A stretch of DNA of 64,000 nt from Pseudoduganella guangdongensis (GTDB lineage: Bacteria > Pseudomonadota > Gammaproteobacteria > Burkholderiales > Burkholderiaceae_D): positions 1 through 64,000 of the forward strand of contig NZ_WWCJ01000014.1 in the NCBI RefSeq assembly GCF_009857475.1, given 5' to 3'. Below the pieces are notes generated by a model, which saw nothing but the letters and a program-made list of their open reading frames with translations, made no database searches and was not told the origin of the DNA. Positions 61,642-64,000 of this stretch are shown one piece after another; position 1 is the first letter of the stretch; each line of letters starts with the position of its first letter. The position numbers and the translations under genes were made by a program.

Positions 61642-62534
61642 CGTTTGTTGGTATAGAAGGAAGGTTCGCCTTCCGGACGCGTCTTGAAGCGCTTGTGGGT
61701 CCAGAAGTATTCGGCAGGCGCTTCTTTGATGCGTTCTTCAATAAATGCATTCATACGGCGCGTTGCCGCGACCATATCGGTTCCCGGGTAATTCTCCCAC
61801 ACCGGGTAAAACTTCACACGGTAGCCGGCGTAATCGGGCAGGAAGGTGGCGATCACCGGCATCACCTGGCCGCCGGTGGCCGCGGCAATGCGGGCGGTGG
61901 CGGTCAGGGTGGCGGCGGGCACGCCGAAGAAGGGCACGAACTCGGCATCCTTGTCGCCAAAATCCATGTCCGGCAGCATGAAATAGGGCAGCTTTTCCTT
62001 CAGCGCACGCAGGATCGGCTTGATGCCGTCCTGGCGCGTGAACAGGCGGACCGGCTTGAAGCGCGCACGGCCCATGCGCAGCACTTCATCGAACACCTTG
62101 TTTTTCTGCGCCACATACATCGACGAGGCCGACGCTTCCATCGCGATCGCGGCGCCCCCCACGTCAAGGCAGACAAAGTGCGGGCACAGCAGGATGGTCG
62201 GCTGGTCGGTCATGGCGGCCACCGGGATCTGGCCCGGCGGCATGCCGGCGCTGGTCTCCACCCGGATCAGCTTGCGCAGGCGCGCCTCCGGCGCCCACCA
62301 CAGGATCGAGCGCTCCAGCACGCTGCGCGAATAGGCCTGGAAATGCTGGCGCGCCAGGGCGCGGCGCTGCTGTTCGCTGAGTTCCGGCATGGTCAGGCGC
62401 AGGTTGGTGAGGGCGATTTCGCGGCGCGCGCCCATCACCATGAAGAGCAGGCTGCCGACCGCCTTGCCGATACGGCCCAGCACCGGCAGCGGCAGCCAGT
62501 GCAGCAGCCACATAAAGCCAAGCAGGAACCTCAT
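61638..62534 (-). CDS. lpxL: Lipid A biosynthesis acyltransferase (LpxL/HtrB family)
   Basis: This 298-residue inner-membrane enzyme adds a secondary acyl chain to lipid A. The catalytic HX4D is HFVCLD in [13 protein letters not shown]. It also has [21 protein letters not shown] and the C-terminal [18 protein letters not shown]. The N-terminus has one hydrophobic segment. It overlaps dapF and the second acyltransferase by 4 nt each. Confidence 0.9.
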   Translation of the reverse strand: MRFLLGFMWLLHWLPLPVLGRIGKAVGSLLFMVMGARREIALTNLRLTMPELSEQQRRALARQHFQAYSRSVLERSILWWAPEARLRKLIRVETSAGMPPGQIPVAAMTDQPTILLCPHFVCLDVGGAAIAMEASASSMYVAQKNKVFDEVLRMGRARFKPVRLFTRQDGIKPILRALKEKLPYFMLPDMDFGDKDAEFVPFFGVPAATLTATARIAAATGGQVMPVIATFLPDYAGYRVKFYPVWENYPGTDMVAATRRMNAFIEERIKEAPAEYFWTHKRFKTRPEGEPSFYTNKR

Positions 62535-63382
62535 GCGGCCTCCTGCGCGCCGGGCGCGGCCACGCCGGCCGGCACCTTGTAGCGGTTATAGCTCCAGTAA
62601 TACTGGGCCGGGCAACGGGCGATCAGCTTTTCCATTTCACGGTTGATGGCACGCGCCTGGGCGGCGGTGTCGCCGTCCAGCGAGCCCTCGAACGGCACGA
62701 AGCGCACCACGTAGCCTTTGCCGCCCGGCAAGCGTTCGGCGTACACGATCAGGACGACCGCGTCCCCCAGCTGGGCCATCTTGGCGGGCAGGGTCATGGT
62801 GTAGGCGCTGCGGCCGAAGAAGTCGGCCCACACCCCTTCACCTTCCTGCGGCACCTGGTCGGGCAGCAGGCCGATCGGCTGGCCTTTCTTCAGGAACTTG
62901 GCCAGCATGCGCACGCCGCTCATGGTGGCCGGCGCCAGCAGCAGGTTCTTGCGCGCGCGGGCGCCTTCGATCAGGGGCTTCATCGCTTCCTTGCGCGGCG
63001 GGCGGTACATGACCATCAGCTCGGTGCGGTGAGCGATTTCCTGGGCGGTGATTTCAAAGCAGCCCAGGTGCGGGGTCAGGAAGACGATGCCTTTTCCCTG
63101 GTCGAGGTATTGTTGCACCAGCTCCCAGTTTTCCACCGTGGCGCGCTGGGTCACGCGCTGCGGGTCGGCGCACCAGATGAAGGGCAGCTCGGCAATCGCT
63201 TTGCCCGCCTCACCCACGGCCGCGCCGAGGTGGGGGCCGAAGCCGGCCTGGGTCATATTGTCGCGCATGCGGCGCCGGTAGGATGGCGACAGCAGGTAGA
63301 CCAGCCAACCCAGCCCGACACCCAGGGCGTGCAAAATTGGCAAGGGGAAAACGGAGAAAAAGCGGAATATTCTTAACAGCAT
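62531..63382 (-). CDS. Lipid A biosynthesis acyltransferase, second copy
   Basis: This 283-residue paralogue has HLGCFE in FLTPHLGCFEITAQE as its HX4(D/E) site, then LLPDQVPQEGEGVWADFFG and a C-terminal YYWSYNRYKVP. The Glu in place of Asp in the motif is seen in LpxL-type enzymes. With its neighbour it would give the two secondary acylations of lipid A; which is LpxL and which LpxM is not clear. It is the first gene of the lpxL-lpxL-dapF unit and divergent from metK. Confidence 0.88.
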   Translation of the reverse strand: MLLRIFRFFSVFPLPILHALGVGLGWLVYLLSPSYRRRMRDNMTQAGFGPHLGAAVGEAGKAIAELPFIWCADPQRVTQRATVENWELVQQYLDQGKGIVFLTPHLGCFEITAQEIAHRTELMVMYRPPRKEAMKPLIEGARARKNLLLAPATMSGVRMLAKFLKKGQPIGLLPDQVPQEGEGVWADFFGRSAYTMTLPAKMAQLGDAVVLIVYAERLPGGKGYVVRFVPFEGSLDGDTAAQARAINREMEKLIARCPAQYYWSYNRYKVPAGVAAPGAQEAA

Positions 63383-63481
63383 TTATAAGTTTATAAGAGC
63401 AATTTATACGTTGCCCTGCACAAAAATTTTTTAAGAAGCGTAAAATACCACGTTAGAAGCAGCCGCTGAGTTAACAGACAA

Positions 63482-63521
63482 CTTGCGAAGCGGGATATAA
63501 GAGTCGCTAAAGCGTCGCAAG
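63482..63521 (+). promoter_or_regulatory. Possible structured 5' leader of metK
   Basis: CTTGCGA (63482-63488) pairs with TCGCAAG (63515-63521), and AGCG (63489-63492) with CGCT (63505-63508). This gives a compact nested hairpin about 50 nt before the metK start. No known SAM riboswitch class is matched by eye. It may be an RNA leader or chance pairing. Confidence 0.3.
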
Positions 63522-63573
63522 CTGCATTGGTTTTGCGACAACAATTTTTTTTGAAACCAAGTAGGAGCTTGCG

Positions 63574-64000
63574 ATGTCCAACGATTTCCTTTTCACCTCT
63601 GAATCCGTGTCCGAAGGCCACCCAGACAAGGTTGCCGACCAGATTTCCGATTCCATCCTCGACGCCATCCTGGCCCAGGACCCGCGCGCCCGTGTCGCAG
63701 CGGAAACCCTGTGCAATACCGGCCTGGTCGTGCTGGCAGGTGAGATCACCACGTTCGCCAACGTGGATTATATTCAAGTCGCCCGCGATACCATCAAGCG
63801 TATCGGTTACGACAATACCGAATACGGTATCGATTACAAGGGTTGCGCCGTGCTGGTTGCTTACGACAAGCAATCGCCCGACATCGCCCAGGGCGTTGAC
63901 GAAGGTGCCGGCCTGGACCTGGACCAGGGTGCCGGCGACCAGGGCCTGATGTTCGGCTACGCCTGCGATGAAACCCCGGAACTGATGCCAGCGCCGATTT
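63574..64000 (+). CDS. metK: S-adenosylmethionine synthetase, N-terminal part (runs off window)
   Basis: The visible 142 residues match Met[21 protein letters not shown] (ATP/methionine site with HPDK), [17 protein letters not shown], and the [21 protein letters not shown] loop. The enzyme makes S-adenosylmethionine in the cytoplasm. TAGGAG lies eight bases before the ATG. The last two-thirds lie beyond the window end. Confidence 0.96.
   Translation, partial: MSNDFLFTSESVSEGHPDKVADQISDSILDAILAQDPRARVAAETLCNTGLVVLAGEITTFANVDYIQVARDTIKRIGYDNTEYGIDYKGCAVLVAYDKQSPDIAQGVDEGAGLDLDQGAGDQGLMFGYACDETPELMPAPI

Noticed and set aside
63383-63573. Known SAM riboswitch upstream of metK
   Set aside because: None of the conserved cores of the SAM classes I know could be found by eye. 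Only a generic hairpin is reported.

Overview
The window is high-GC chromosomal DNA from a betaproteobacterium, most likely Oxalobacteraceae (Massilia/Duganella/Telluria group). The evidence is the gene content and order: petABC-sspAB, rhodanese-grxC-secB-gpsA, gpmA-envC-ctpA-moeB, a type II secretion operon, hslVU and dksA, lpxL-lpxL-dapF, and metK. No sequence search was run, so the taxonomic placement is an inference. Almost all of the window is coding, and most genes sit in tight operons with ATGA overlaps.

Layout. 1-6711 (+) is the distal part of a Tad/Flp pilus locus: a TadG-like C-terminus, two TadE-like pseudopilins, CpaE, CpaF, TadB, TadC and a TPR lipoprotein. 6744-11226 (-) holds a GIN-domain exported protein, a small exported peptide, and an operon of mscL, a DegS-like protease, a DUF2461 protein and a tartrate/malate dehydrogenase. 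11433-15626 (+) holds petABC (cytochrome bc1), sspA, sspB and tRNA-Thr(UGU). 16144-20056 (-) is a bufferin-type RiPP/metallophore operon: two different Cys-rich precursors, a DUF692 (MNIO) enzyme, its DUF2063 partner, a DoxX protein and two alpha/beta-hydrolase-like proteins that lack a nucleophile serine. 20189-26871 (-) holds a DUF3472 protein, a zinc-ribbon membrane protein, a decayed Rpn-type nuclease gene, fadD with an HxlR regulator, and an amidohydrolase. 27017-28073 (+) holds aqpZ and a cupin. 28054-30897 (-) runs rhodanese-grxC-secB-SH3-gpsA. 31021-37585 (+) runs gpmA-envC-ctpA-moeB and a second amidohydrolase. 37623-50834 (+) is a type II secretion operon in the order GHIJKLMN-D-E-F-C, followed by an overlapping PlpD-like patatin/outer-membrane protein. 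50997-57889 (-) holds hslVU, a double STAS-like protein, dksA, a zinc-type COG0523 GTPase, xerC and DUF484. A porin (-) and a Sel1-repeat gene (+) follow, then dapF and two lpxL-type acyltransferases (-), and the start of metK (+).

Two features stand out. The first is the bufferin-type operon, in which the peptide precursors are accompanied by apparently inactive hydrolase-fold proteins. The second is a dispersed family of palindromic repeats built on GGGTCNGACCC. Inverted pairs of it fill two convergent intergenic spaces, one copy lies inside the coding sequence of the patatin gene, and copies flank the porin/Sel1 block that separates dapF from DUF484-xerC.
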